Below are positions 21,719 to 32,969 of a stretch of 45,000 bases of DNA, piece by piece. The stretch lies in assembly GCA_030141605.1 (NCBI GenBank), contig JAQGDQ010000571.1, positions 1 through 45,000 of the forward strand. The letters run 5' to 3'. The stretch comes from Tubiluchus corallicola. Its lineage: Eukaryota; Priapulida; Priapulimorpha; Priapulimorphida; Tubiluchidae. Positions within the stretch are counted from its first letter, which is position 1. The number at the start of each line of letters is the position of its first letter. The position numbers and the translations under genes were made by a program. Below the pieces are notes generated by a model. That model was not told where the DNA came from. It made no database searches and saw nothing but the letters and a program-made list of their open reading frames with translations.

Positions 21719-21945
21719 CAGCTAAGTCACTGCTCTTGGGAATGCTCGGATGGTCAACTCCATTCTCATTTTCAAAAGCAAATAGCTGTTGCCATATGAT
21801 TAGTTGTAACAGCCTAGCCTAAATCACTGCTCTTGGGAATGCTCGGATGGTCAACTCCATTCTCATCTTCAAAAGCGAATAACTGTTGCCATATGATTCG
21901 TTGTAACAACTTAGCCTAAATCACTGCTCTTGGGAACAGCAGTTG
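21719..21945. repeat. 97-bp tandem duplication, about 2.3 units
   Basis: TCACTGCTCTTGGGAA begins at 21727, 21824 and 21921. The two full units share GCTCGGATGGTCAACTCCAT and GTTGCCATATGATT with few differences. Confidence 0.85.
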
Positions 21946-23369
21946 TACTCATAGAAAGCCACAGTTAATCAAAAAGTGTGCCAATCTATCCATCGAAACA
22001 GTTATTTATGGTTATAATATTTATTCCACAAATCTCACCATACCATTTGATAACTACTAGTCTGGTAATATTTCGAATTTATACTACCGTATATGACGAT
22101 TTACTATACATCGATGCATTCCCTTAACACAATAAAGTATCTTGTATCAAAAGTGTAAATCTACACACTTTAGGATAAAAAAATAAAGGACACTGGTGTT
22201 GCAATCAATGATTCTAGTGCATTCAGTGGTGGAAACCCACCGTGTACCATGAAATCGCTGTATCTGATGAGCGCCTAAAAGCCTCGTGGCAAGATTATGC
22301 AATATTCAAAATGACGAATTTGAAATATTGAAATTTCACAAAATTTTGACGATTTTCGATGGTTCGCATGACTCCGCAAATACACTATCCCATTTAAAAT
22401 ATAGGGAAGGAAAAATCATTGGTGATAGGTGGTAAGTTGAACTCAGTCGCAGTTACACAGTTTACTAGTTTGGGATGTTAGGGAATGAAATAAATGTGCA
22501 TGAATAAATAAATACACTTTCGCATCTGTATCAGAGATTATGATTCTCTGAGAACTCCACTTCTGTCAGCCTCTTGGGCTACATGCAGAATAGATACGTT
22601 CTTCTAATCGGTTTCAATAAGGAACTGAGTTGAGCTCATTCAGCGTGGTGCATCTCTCGTGCAATCCCTAAGGTAACTGCAGTTCAGCATTTTCGGAAAA
22701 CTGGATTTACGAAAAGCTGAAAATGCTCTTTTATGTAAATGGGCTTCTTCATTGGATTAAACAGTTTGACTTTTACATATGCAAACAAAACTTGTTGCCA
22801 TTTTACTATGAAACTGTTCAAACAACATCACAAACAACATGTCTTGTCAAATTTAAACAATTTGAGCGTTAGATTCAAATTAATCATAAAATACATACAC
22901 AGTAAAACACAGCCAAACAAAAATGGCTGCTCTAAAACGTTCAATTTTCGGACTTCATTTAAAAACATTTATGTTATAAGTATCTTGTAGTTGCAGTGGT
23001 AACTTACAGCTATAATTGAAAAAGCTTTGCCACCAGCAAAAAAGCCATGGGCAGAGTAGAGTGATTGTTGGTTGTTCTTCCAGAAGATTGTCATTCTATT
23101 TGAGAACTCTCATGTCATGCAAAGCCTTTTTATATATCGTTGCATTACTTTTAATTTGGCATACCATGCCCTAAATGCAACTTAGGTCAGCAAGTATGCC
23201 TCTAGGCCTAATATGCCACATCTTCTTTTTGTAACATCCAAGACTCACAAAACAATGTAATTTGCAAGGATTCAAGGACACTTCTCTCCTTCTTATCTCT
23301 AACAAGTTTTTTTGTTTGAAAGTGTGTTACTTCTTTTTCTTCGTCTCCTCCACCGCTTGATGTGAAACC
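21946..23369. other. Intergenic stretch, no gene seen
   Basis: AT-rich. Frames here (for example 22739-22990) show no domain. No repeat family shared with the rest of the window was recognised. Confidence 0.5.
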
Positions 23370-24205
23370 TGCAGCTTGACGATTCTGAGGTATTGAACCT
23401 TGGTCCTCCCCACTCTCAACATAATTGACGTGATACCCATACATAATGATTCTGAGCAGGCTTCTTTGAGTTTGAGTTTTTGTCCCCTACACTCTTTAGA
23501 TGCACCACCTGACGTGAAACCAGTGCTTGCTGACTCTGAGCAGCTCCTTTGAGCATTTGTCCACTCCACTCTTTGCACAGCTGAACCCAGTGCATGGTGG
23601 CTCTGAGCAGCTCATGCCAGCCTCTGGTTCCTCCACTCTCTGCTCAATTTAACATGAAACCAGTGCCTGGTGACTTTGTGCAGGCTTCCGTGAGCCCCTG
23701 TCTCTTCCACCTTCTGCATAGTTTGACGTGAAATCCATGCTTGCCAGATCTGAGCAGGGTTCTCTCAGCCTCTGTCTGCTTCACCTTCTGCATAGCTTGA
23801 CGTGAAACCCATGCTTGCCAGATCTGAGCAGGGTTCTCTCAGCCTCTGTCTGCTTCACCTTCTGCATAGCTAGATGTGAAGCCCACTCTTGACCATTCTG
23901 AGCAGGGTTCTCTCAGCCTCTGTCTGCTTCACCTTCTGCATAGCTTGATGTGAAGCCCACTCTTGACCATTCTGAGCAGGGTTCTCTCAGCCTCTGTCTG
24001 TTTCACCTTCTGCATAGCTTGATGTGAAGCCCACTCTTGACGATTCTGAGCAGGGTTCTGTCAGCCTCTCCTTTCCTCCATCCTGTGCATAGCTTGGCCC
24101 AAAGCTCACCCTTGATGATTTTGGGCAGACTGCTCTTGACCTCTGCCTCCTTCGCCATCTGCACAGCTTGACATGAAGCCAGTGCTTGGTGATTCTGAAC
24201 AATCA
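23370..24205. repeat. 74-bp minisatellite, about 11 units
   Basis: The core AGCCTCTGTCTGCTTCACCT and TCTGCATAGCTTGATGTGAA recurs at 74-bp intervals (23767, 23841, 23915, 23989, 24063). Units become progressively diverged towards both ends (23370-23690 and 24100-24200) and are most alike in the middle, the usual pattern of unequal exchange. Confidence 0.9.
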
Positions 24206-24480
24206 ATACACTGAGCCGATTAGTGGAAAGTCTCTTCAGTCATCAGTGCCTTAGTGCAACTCTCAGCATTAGGGCTATTCATTCATCTATTCAGATAAAA
24301 CGCTTTTAACAAAATTATGATTGGCTTAGTCTGCTGAAGCCTATTACTGTAATCTGGACGCTTTTTGTGTGAGCATAATGGCTTCATTAAGTTCTACCCA
24401 GTGCGGGCAGATCCATTTTGTAGGAAATGGTAGTTTGGAAGATTAATTGACTTAAAGTTCTCTGTTGAAAATGCCGTGGT
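24206..24480. other. Intergenic stretch, no gene seen
   Basis: Unique-looking sequence between two arrays. Confidence 0.5.
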
Positions 24481-24655
24481 ACCGCTGCAGTTTACTTTCT
24501 GTTTATTAGGGTGTTCAAAGGCTCAAAAGTAGTTTGCCTTCGTACGACTGCAGTTTACTTTCTGTTTATTTAGGTGTTCAAAGGTTCAAAAGTAGTTTGC
24601 CTTCGTACGACTGCAGTTTACTTTTTGTTTATTAAGGTGTTCAAAGGCCCATTTT
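24481..24655. repeat. 63-bp tandem repeat, 2.7 units
   Basis: CTGCAGTTTACTTTCTGTTT starts at 24485, 24548 and 24611, followed by GGTGTTCAAAGG and AAAAGTAGTTTGCCTTCGTA. Nearly identical units. Confidence 0.9.
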
Positions 24656-25013
24656 TGCAGAATGATGCTGTCTGCATAGATATCCCTTTCTATTTTCTTT
24701 TATAGCAGGTAGTTGTGTCTTCATTTTTGCGTGATTATTTATGCAGTTGGTGTAATCCAGTGTATCCCCCTTTTTGATGTCACCTGTGCATTTAGATGGG
24801 ACATACGAGACTAACTGTAGCCTTGCAGGAAAGTTATGTGTGCCTACATGGGTAATTTTTAGTTAGTTTAAACATAATTTATTATATGATTAGATCAGAC
24901 AAAAACATGATTTAGGATCCTCCCATAATGAACTATATTGTTGACTATACCTGTACAAGTTTTACTACAAGATTACGTTAGATGTTAGTACCAAATGACA
25001 GTTGAAAAATTAA

Positions 25014-25590
25014 TTACGAATATTTGAGACTGGCGCATCTCATGTCAAATAGAAAGTACTGGAAGCATTTAGTACGAAATATAAAGTCATGTATGCATTG
25101 GAATATTTTACAGTTAACAACGTAATTAAATTCATCTTTTCCAAACAATATCAACTTCAACAGATCATTAGTTCCTAAGGCAGCCATATTAAGGTTTTCA
25201 GTCAGGTTTTCATTTAATTCATCAAACATAACAGCCCTAGTTTGTTCATACAATGGGCAGTGCAACAAAAAGTGTTCAACAGACTCAAATCGAAATCCAC
25301 AATTAAAATTCGGCAATACTGGATGACCGTTATTATCTTTACAGCCTTTAGAGAAAATGTCATTGCACAGAAATTGGGGTTTTACCAAATGAAAAATGCT
25401 TCTTACGTGATGAAAAACTTAAATGAGTTTTGAGCTCTTGTTTGAAGTGTGAAATGGATGTAATTTCACGAATGTTCTGTGGTAAGTTGTTCGTACTTGA
25501 GGAATAGTTCTTGTTTGCTTTTTCAAGAGAGGATATGGGCGGCAGACCAGGTTGTGTGTGGTGCCACCTACTGAGAATTATTTTATTGCT
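25014..25590 (-). pseudogene. LINE ORF2 C-terminal fragment (minus strand)
   Basis: On the minus strand 25540-25390 reads SSTNNLPQNIREITSISHFK and QELKTHLSF, the segment that usually follows the reverse transcriptase (N-x-LP-x-x-IR ... F-K-x-x-LK). After a one-base shift near 25385 the frame to 25014 carries CGFRFESVEHFLLHCPLYEQ, a C-x-H-x-C zinc-knuckle-like end of CR1/L2/jockey-type LINEs. The RT core is missing to the right, so the copy is 5'-truncated. The frameshift makes it dead. Confidence 0.75.
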
Positions 25591-25975
25591 TTTAACGACA
25601 GTTCCTATGGCTGTCGGAGACTGGGAGGGCTGTGTATTGATGGCTATTCTGTGTTTTTAGCTATTTTTCTTGAACATTTAATGAGGTTTCTTAATTTGTT
25701 TGATAACCTACAATGGTAACAGCAATATGATTATGACCTTCTATGATCCCTTTCATCTGGTAGCCACAGCTATAGTATTGATCCAATCTGTTTTATCTAA
25801 TCCGTTTACCTTACCTTTTAAAGGTTTTGCGGGTGACCCCCATATTAACAATGTGAACAGCATTTTGGGATAAAGGAGAAAAACACATTGTGATTTCCGT
25901 TAAGCTGAGAGATAAACGCCGGTTTTTATGCCATGTTTTGACTCAAGTTTTTCGCGCTTTTTGTTTTATTTGCGT
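25591..25975. other. Intergenic stretch, no gene seen
   Basis: Nothing recognised; may include more of the decayed LINE. Confidence 0.45.
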
Positions 25976-26310
25976 TATAAAAGAACAGAACTCTTCGTTA
26001 AACGGAAACCCGAATTTTACAACTAGATGCTTGTATGCTGGACTACGATTTACAGTTCCGTACAGTGCGCATGCGCAGTGCTCAGGCAGGCGACCCATAC
26101 CGAGAGTGCGTGTTTGCGAATGAGGGTCGTTTATTATTGATGAGCCTGCTGTTAAACGAATTGTATGTAAATAATTTGATTGTGACAAGCCTCAAGCTGC
26201 TGAGTACTTGGTAGTGAAAATTTGGAAACGATTTTAATGGTGTGTTTTTGCCGTTTTTGTTGGGGTCGCGGCGTTGCCGTTCTAACGACGTGATGATTTT
26301 AATAACACGT
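25976..26310. promoter_or_regulatory. Candidate promoter patch with NRF1 palindrome
   Basis: A textbook NRF1 palindrome TGCGCATGCGCA is at 26066-26077, inside CpG-bearing sequence that continues to GGGGTCGCGGCGTTGCCG (26260-26280) and ends with ACACGTGG (26306). NRF1 sites with local CpG often mark broadly active animal promoters. No donor or coding start that I can tie to POMGNT1 follows, so the link is only positional (8.5 kb upstream of the first visible exon). Confidence 0.3.
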
Positions 26311-27150
26311 GGCTGATGAACGTGATATTTTGATGAAATTCTTTGCTTGCGCAACGTAATTTAATTAAACAATCAGCCTGGAGAAGTTTTCAATGATATA
26401 GTCAACAGTCCATTGAAACTCCGGTTCGTTTTTGCTGCCGCTAAATCATAATATCTTCTGTAAATCATGTTTTATTGCGCGTGATGTCAAAACCCATCAA
26501 GATATTTCCAAAGCTAAGCAATTGCGCCGAGCAGACTACGGCAATAAATCTTTCCCTAATTAAACTTTCTAAAAACTAAGCTGTATTAGTGTTGCATATT
26601 TGCAGCGGTCTTTACTGTTATAGCAAGTTGAGCTAACTTCAATGTTTATTGTCTAACTTCTGTAGTTCATTTTCAAAGCCTGGACTCCAATTGTCAATCT
26701 CCTCATGCAGTCATACAGGCAATTTTTTGTGCTTTAACTATCTGCCTATTTATTTTAACTCAGATCATTAAAAATCGCTTTGTAAGTTTTTAATGACTCC
26801 ATTATACATTCGCTTGTTTATGCACGACTATAACACACAACTTACAATGTTGTTTACAATGTAATTGTTTATTCCGGTTGTTTTTCCCCTGCATGATATG
26901 CTTTTTGTTATGTAAATTATAACTTCTGAATGTCTGTGCATGAACATTAACGCCTATTAACTAACTAACGAAATTTAATATACTTCAATATACCAATATG
27001 TAGATAAACCTGATTCTCAGTTCTATTATTTACATGATAATTTATTTTTGACTATAAGCATATCAATTTAATGTCATTCGTAACAATTAAATCCTTATTA
27101 TAAGCAGTACTAACACTAATACAGTGTAGCATAGCGCTTATAAAAATGTT
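26311..27150. other. Intergenic stretch, no gene seen
   Basis: AT-rich. The right part may be 5' sequence of the LINE tail that follows. Confidence 0.45.
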
Positions 27151-27154
27151 TATC

Positions 27155-27293
27155 ACTAACCAAAGGGCAGCCGACTAGATGACCAATTGATTTTTTGCTG
27201 CCCTTTCTTCACATTTTTGTTTCTAAATTAATTGTATTATAACTGTGCGTGTGTTACAAGATAAATAAAAAAGATTATAGATTATAGATTATC
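27155..27293 (+). mobile_element. LINE 3' end with hairpin and short tandem tail
   Basis: GGGCAGCCGACTAGATGACC pairs with GCTGCCC at 27197-27203 to form a hairpin. AT-rich sequence and a tail of three GATTATA-like units (27273-27292) follow. The same arrangement occurs at 31223-31340, including the ACTAGATGACC core. Hairpin plus short tandem tail instead of poly(A) fits CR1-like LINEs. Confidence 0.6.
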
Positions 27294-28224
27294 TATGGAG
27301 TGTGTTGTATTAGCAGCTGTTGATAAATCAAGTTTTTTTCCCCCGGGTCTCTTATTCGTGAAATTGCTTGCCAGATTGTTTCGCTGTCAAATGCAACCCA
27401 AACTGCTTCAAGAACAATACTAACAGCAACTTTCTGTTACTAGAAAATGGACCCACAAAATTACAAAAGTAGTTGGTATTTTGTTAGAAAGTTTTTCCTG
27501 GGCTTGTGCACCTATTATATCCATTTCTCAACTGCACTTTTGTTTAGAGATTTTATATGAAAAAGCAATATTTCTTATTTATTAATTTTTAATTTACGAT
27601 CTCATTTTTGTGTGTGTTCGCGTATCTTCACAAAGTCTGCAAATGTTTTCTTTTTTCTGCGTTAATGTTTTTTATTGATTTTCCATTTGATGCTAAAGTT
27701 AATGGGCCATGATGGCTTTCATTATGCCTCTGTAATTTCTATTACTATCTGTCTGTCTTGTAAGCTTATTCAGTTGTCATCATTATGACAGTTCTTCCCT
27801 TTATTACCATGTCTTGTCATCACATTGTTAGTACGCATGCGCACAACATGTTGGTATTACTGGCTACAGCGTGTGTTTCTCAGGATCAGCAAAGTTATTG
27901 TGAGTACTCCAGAATGTGAAGCATTGGCAAATTTGGGTTATTTGCTTATTGAGTTTTTCTGCCCCTTGGCCTGTATATGTCAACCGGATGATTGTTTAGA
28001 CTCAATCTCATTTAATATACTGTCCAAAATATACATTTTCTTGCCAATAAAACATGGCAATTACAAAGTTGGTATCTTACATTTAAATAATTAGCTTAGA
28101 AAGTTAATTAACGGCAACCGAACACAGCTATTTCTTACCACCATTGTGCATTGGCAGCTATCTTCCCTTGTGTGTGAAGCACGTTTGCGTAAGTGTTACT
28201 GCTTAAACGGATGATGTCACGAAA
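27294..28224. other. Intergenic stretch
   Basis: 27320-27425 (TTTTTTTCCCCCGGGTCTC, TTGCTTGCCAGATTGTTTCG, CTGTCAAATGCAACC) is a diverged direct copy of 29270-29350. 27834-27845 has a CGCATGCGCACAA NRF1-like site. No gene seen. Confidence 0.45.
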
Positions 28225-28229
28225 ATGGC

Positions 28230-28530
28230 CTCTACATCATATCACGTCAGAAATTAACACTGCAGTTCATGATCATGTTTATCACGGCACCGCCTTCTAT
28301 TTGTCGGTCGCGCGCATGTGACAAAAAGGCGCCATTGCCAATTTTAATAGATTCACTGAGCCACGCGTAGCTTTGAAAGTTTAACTAAATTTGAGTATCC
28401 AAGGTAATTATTATTTAATGTAAGCTTTGATTCATAAAAAAGCTATTGTAGTTTTCAATATTTTAGAGCATTCTTTATTCTGAACTAATGTTTACACAAT
28501 CGTCTGGTTTTCTTTTAAATCCCGTTTATA
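28230..28530 (+). mobile_element. Family E foldback element, core plus right arm
   Basis: Core 28230-28331 matches 13055-13162 directly. Arm 28335-28530 matches 12885-13050 in reverse. It lacks the left arm. See the partner copy at 12885. Confidence 0.65.
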
Positions 28531-28544
28531 GTAGTCGCGGAATC

Positions 28545-28860
28545 TATTGGTGAGCGAGTGGTACAAATTGAATTGACAATGCAGTGCTGTTTTACCAGAT
28601 GGCGCGAAAACTTTAAATTATTAAGAATTTTCTTTTCTAATTGTATTTTCTAAGTCTTTCAAGCGAGCAAGCGTAATGCCAAATAATATAATTTTCGGTG
28701 GGAATTTTTTTGGGACATATTTTAGAATAGCCTTTCCTTCTCCTTTAAGACGGTCAGAATGCTGCCTTTGTTCTAAGAGTTGTCATCATTCTTACTCTCT
28801 TCTGGTGTAGCTTCTGTTGCTTCTTATGCAAACATTAAACAAAGATGATGAAAAGCTTCT
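28545..28860 (+). mobile_element. Family B repeat, copy 5 (3' part)
   Basis: TTGGTGAGCGAGTGGT, ACTTTAAATTATTAAGAATT, TCTTTCAAGCGAGCAAGCGT and AATGCCAAATAATATAATTT match the 3' half of other family B copies. The end ACATATTTTAGAATAGCC, TTTCCTTCTCCTTTAAG, then TGTTCTAAGAGTT and GCAAACATTAAACAAAGAT recurs at 30912-30960 and 31337-31415, where a LINE splits it. Confidence 0.65.
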
Positions 28861-29490
28861 GCTCTCTTCGTAAATACCGAATTATTGACTGTCTTCTGCG
28901 AGCCGAGGAAGGCGATTTTTGTTCAATTTGAAAAAGTATCAGTCCGGGATTAGTTTCATGGTGAAAATGACAAATCCCTGAGAACTGCCGCTCGGTGGAG
29001 CTTTTGTAATTCTCTCTAGTTTGAGATGTTAACTGGTGGATTTTCTCTCTTAGAGTCATGATGTCATCGCATCATGTTATTGCTGAAAAATTCTCTTAGA
29101 GATTTCCTCTCTCAAATATCAATTATAAGCCTCTTTTGTAGCCATTTTAATGGAAGATGCTGTCAAGACCTTTTTCGTCGTTGTATCATAAATTTTGCGG
29201 TTTGTATGTAGTACTTTCTGGTAGTTTCAATCTAGACATTCCTTGATGCACAACAGCTGCTTTTAAATTCATTTTTTCCCTCGGGCTCCTTACCTGTGGA
29301 ATTCGTTAGCAGGCAATCGTTTCCCTGTTAAGCACAACCTCGAAGGCTGCAAAAAGAACAAGCAACTCCTATCAATAGGAAATGGTTTTAAAATTCCAAT
29401 TTTCTGGAGGTGTGTTTGTCCTCCTATCTGCTGCATGCCTTACCTTGGGAGACCATCAGCCTTGTTACCGGCGATTTGTATATTATAAAA
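28861..29490. other. Intergenic stretch, no gene seen
   Basis: 29270-29350 is the partner of the repeat at 27320-27425. The 28835-29059 minus frame shows no domain. Confidence 0.45.
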
Positions 29491-29497
29491 CCGTACC

Positions 29498-29620
29498 CGC
29501 TGTTGTTGTTGTTATTGTTGTTTTTTCCGTTCATGACTGCAGCCTCTGCTGTTGTTGCTATTGTTGCTGCTGTTACTGTTATTGTGCTCATTGCACTGCT
29601 GCTGCTGTTATCATATTGTT
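29498..29620. repeat. Imperfect (TTG/CTG)n trinucleotide repeat
   Basis: Mixed GTT, GCT and ATT triplets over about 120 bp. Leu-, Val- and Cys-rich frames are artefacts. Confidence 0.8.
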
Positions 29621-29794
29621 GTATTTTGTGACACGATTATACTTCGATCCTTCTTTTTTACGCATGATGCCATCATTGCTTTTTTACTTGTCTTACTCGT
29701 GTCACCTGAATATGTGATGCCTGGGTTTGTTTTACCTGCATGTAACTTGTTTACTGATTAGTGATTTCACTAATATTAGGAAGAAAAGGAAATT

Positions 29795-30115
29795 TTAAAC
29801 TGCGTCTCAAAAAACTTTCCATATAATGTTATATCACTTTGCAATGCATCTGTGTGAATGACATATGTGAGTGAAAAAGAAAATTCTTAATAATTTGAAA
29901 TGTTTGCGCCAGATTGCAAGATGTCGCTGCCCCAGTGTGCGCTACTGACACACCAAAAATGTATTTTTAATCTTATTGACAATATAAATATAATCTAAAC
30001 TTTTTGCTTTGTTAGCGAAGCATGTGCTGCAAATGCTCTGATTATTTTTTCAAACCTTACGCAATGTTTTCTAAACTTGTTTCAAATGACTTACTGTCAA
30101 AATGGCTGCGCCTTA
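29795..30115 (-). mobile_element. Family B repeat, copy 6 (reverse orientation)
   Basis: AAAAAACTTTCCATATAATG, CACCAAAAATGTATTTTTAA, AAATGCTCTGATTATTTTTT, TTGTTTCAAATGACTTAC and CAAAATGGCTGCGCC match copies 3 and 4 in order. Confidence 0.65.
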
Positions 30116-30904
30116 CGATCATCGCGAGGGGGGTTAGTTAACAGTTTCTACACAGCGTTGCTGCTAGTACAAGTTCCGTGTGCATGTGAGTGATGCAAAA
30201 TTTCAGGTTTATTTTTTAGCTTTCTGCAAGATTTCTGTTTTCTTGCCCTTTAATTTTTCTCATTTCATCTCCCCGCTGTTACGAACGTAGCTAGTGAGTG
30301 ACCGAGAGTGACCACATACTTTTCATTGACTTGGTGTTGCAATGATAGCCATGTCTTCTAAGTTGGATTAGATTCTATACTTGTGTCATTGGAATGACCT
30401 TGGCTTCGAACATTGGGACATCAATTGAAACCTTATCAGATTGATTAGAGCAACATGACACATTACATTCTTTATATCTATGACTTGTTAGACATCTATG
30501 TCCTCCTCTCTGTGTTTAGCTTGAAAGTGATTTGCTGACTGAAATTGAAGGTTAAATGGCTTCAGAATTCAAATGATTAATGATTGGTTGTTCAGGACAT
30601 TAATGAAATTGCTGATTGGTCAGCTAGATGGCTCTGCTTGACAAGCAAGTTGACAGGGAAGATGACAAATGGTTGTGATACTCATTGGTTCGTTTATTTG
30701 CGTGTCATTTTGACCATGATTATATCTAACAGAAGCCCTTTTTACTGGTTTAATTGAGGTCCTGATTCTGAAGATGCCAAATAGAAAGTACTTTTTAGTA
30801 AAAGTATGTTTGTTTCCTGTATTTCTTGGAAAACGTTGATGCTTTTCGTCATATTAAAACTGATTTGAAGGTTTCGGTTTACAATTACTGGTGTTATTAT
30901 TCAT
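30116..30904. other. Intergenic stretch, no gene seen
   Basis: No exon, RNA gene or repeat terminus recognised. Confidence 0.5.
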
Positions 30905-31415
30905 GCAGTTTTTTCGGACATATTTTAGAATAGTCTTTCCTTCTCTTTTAAGTGGACTGTCTGTGCACTACCGTTGTTTTTCACATTATTTTTTTCTTGC
31001 CGAGAATTTTGTAAACAACTGTACATTATTTTCATTTTATTTAATTCGTAACTAATTATTGTGATACTTATTCATCATCTTCATTTATTATTATTCTTTT
31101 TTCACTTATGCTATTGTTGTTATGTTTGTTTTTATAGTTTTGCTTTTGTTATTATGTTATGTCTATATGTCTATCTGCAGCATCACCGTTAATTTTTAAT
31201 AGACTAATCTATTTATAAAAAAGGGCAGGATACTAGATGACCCTGTGGTCCTTCCCTGCCCTGCTCCATGACTATAATTACTTAATATTTTAACATTTTT
31301 GATGTTAAACTAATTGGAGAAAATAAATGTTCTATGTTCTAAGAGTTACAATTGTTTTTGCTCTCTTCTGGTGCAGTTTGTTTTTGTTGCTTACTGTACA
31401 AACATTAAACAAAGA
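30905..31415 (+). mobile_element. Family B 3' end split by a LINE insertion
   Basis: 30905-30985 (CGGACATATTTTAGAATAG, TCTTTCCTTCTCTTTTAAG) and 31337-31415 (TTCTAAGAGTT, CTCTCTTCTGGTGCAG, ACAAACATTAAACAAAGAT) together equal the continuous copy at 28710-28850. Between them lies a LINE 3' fragment with hairpin GGGCAGGATACTAGATGACC ... CCTGCCC (31223-31260) and a tail with TTCTATG-type units (31325-31340). CR1 elements are known for (ATTCTRTG)n tails. Confidence 0.6.
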
Positions 31416-31635
31416 TAAATTCCATTTTAAATAAATTGGCAGATGAAAATAAGGTTTTTTATTATCATCTCGCATTTGGCTCAAGTGTTTGGTTTTGCTG
31501 GCATTGTTCATTTTTGTGCCACACTCATCCTTGTTCATGCTCTGAATGCAGCTGAGGAAAGGAGAAGTCAGTTAGCATTTTAGATTTTTTTCCAATTATC
31601 ACTCAAAATATAATAAAGAAATTTGCAAACTACGG

Positions 31636-32083
31636 CTGTAAGGTACTCGCTTATAAGGGACACTCACTTAAGAAGGACTTAACACCGGTCCCGATTTTTC
31701 GTAACGTTTTCCTTATAAAAATTTTCGTATATAATTTACTCGGATATAAGGGACTTTCGGTTATAAGAGACGATATCTTCAGGTCCCGCATAATAGAAAC
31801 CCAGGTAAATTACCTCGCACACCCTATGATCAAATATTTTTTACATCCTAAAAAGTCTATGCAGAGACCCCGCGCGGGCCTGACTGTATTCTCTTGGACT
31901 ATGGTCGGGTCTTGTGGCTGTAATGATGTGGGTAACTAGATGAAAATATAAAAAAAGAAAGTTGCTCAAGCGAAATTGGCCAATTTTTAATCTGCGGTTA
32001 TAATCGGTTTCTGCGGCTCAACTTTGGCCATATGGGATGATTTCTTCCGCTCCGGAAGTGTCCCTTGTATCCGAGGTTGACTG
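31636..32083 (+). mobile_element. pogo-like MITE, about 450 bp
   Basis: The left end CTGTAAGGTACTCGCTTATA-AGGGACA and the reversed right end CAGTCAACCTCGGATACAAG-GGACA form inverted repeats. Subterminal TATAAGGGAC motifs recur (31664, 31745, 31763). The copy at 44560 is in direct orientation and shares ACACCGGTCCC, TTTTTCGTAACGTTTTCCTT and GAAACCCAGGTAAATTACCT. No transposase. Confidence 0.7.
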
Positions 32084-32261
32084 CATTACCACGGTATAGA
32101 AATTTACAAGCGCAATGGTAGCTACTATATACTTGAAAATTGACCTAACTGGTGGGCTTTGTAACTTTTCGTAAGCCCATTGGAGCTGTTCCTTAAGTGA
32201 GTTCTGCTGAAACTTTTGAGGCTTACCTACTGTGAGGGTTACCTATGATGAGGATGATGAT

Positions 32262-32530
32262 GGCGGGCATTCAGTGGGTGAGACACGTTTTAGTCAATTC
32301 GCTTAGGAATTGTGGATGTTGACGGGCATTCAGTGGCTGAGACACGTTTTAGTCAATTCGCTTAGGAATTGTGGATGATGATGGACATTCAGTGGGTGAG
32401 ACACGTTTTAGTCAATTCGGTTTTAGTCAATTCGCTTAGGAATTGTGGATGATGATGGACATTCAGTGGGTGAGACACGTTTTAGTCAATTCGGTTAGGA
32501 ATAGTGGATGATGATGAGCATTTATTTGCT
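32262..32530. repeat. 59-bp minisatellite, 4.5 units
   Basis: The unit includes GGCATTCAGTGGGTGAGACA and CGTTTTAGTCAATTCGCTTA-GGAATTGTGGATGATGA. Spacings are 59, 59, 74 and 59; the 74-bp unit carries a 15-bp duplication of TTTTAGTCAATTCGG. Confidence 0.92.
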
Positions 32531-32555
32531 GAGATGAATTTTCAAACCTTTTTCA

Positions 32556-32969
32556 TTAATGGAGTATTAATGACAAGCATTCATTTGGTGTGATAGCATG
32601 CCGACCTCCGGAGAGTACGTTGCCATTTGGCTGTAAACAATGCTTCAAATACGAATAAGCTTTCTTAAACCTGCTTTCCGTAGATGTTGAGTTTAATCTG
32701 AGAAGCGAACTTGATTTTCTTCCCCCATGATTGCGAATTGCAAGTTTAATCATGTTTTTTTTCAAATCATAAAAAGAATTAGAATGCGTATTTATTTTTT
32801 TTTGCAGAGCATGTAGAAGCAAACAGTGCAAACTTATGCAATTCTCTGCAGCCAGCTTATAAGGAACCAGAGGAGTTAAATTAATGCCTGCGAACTTGAT
32901 GATGAATTTTTGGACAACCAGTATACTGAGATAGTGTTCAATGAGGCTTATCTCTAGGCAGAGAGGCAT
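32556..32969 (-). other. 137-codon open frame of unknown nature
   Basis: This is the longest non-repetitive open frame in the window. It is basic, Ser/Leu-rich and has no signal peptide, transmembrane helix or motif that I recognise. On the plus strand the same region has a good acceptor (TTTTTTTTTGCAG at 32807) followed by 24 open codons ending in TAA. Neither reading is supported by homology, so I would not call a gene. Confidence 0.15.

Noticed and set aside
23208-24206. Several 65-83-codon frames
   Set aside because: They are readings of the 74-bp minisatellite.
25890-26123. 77-codon plus-strand frame across the NRF1 site as a first exon of POMGNT1
   Set aside because: The peptide does not resemble the POMGNT1 N-terminus and no GT donor in phase 0 is visible.
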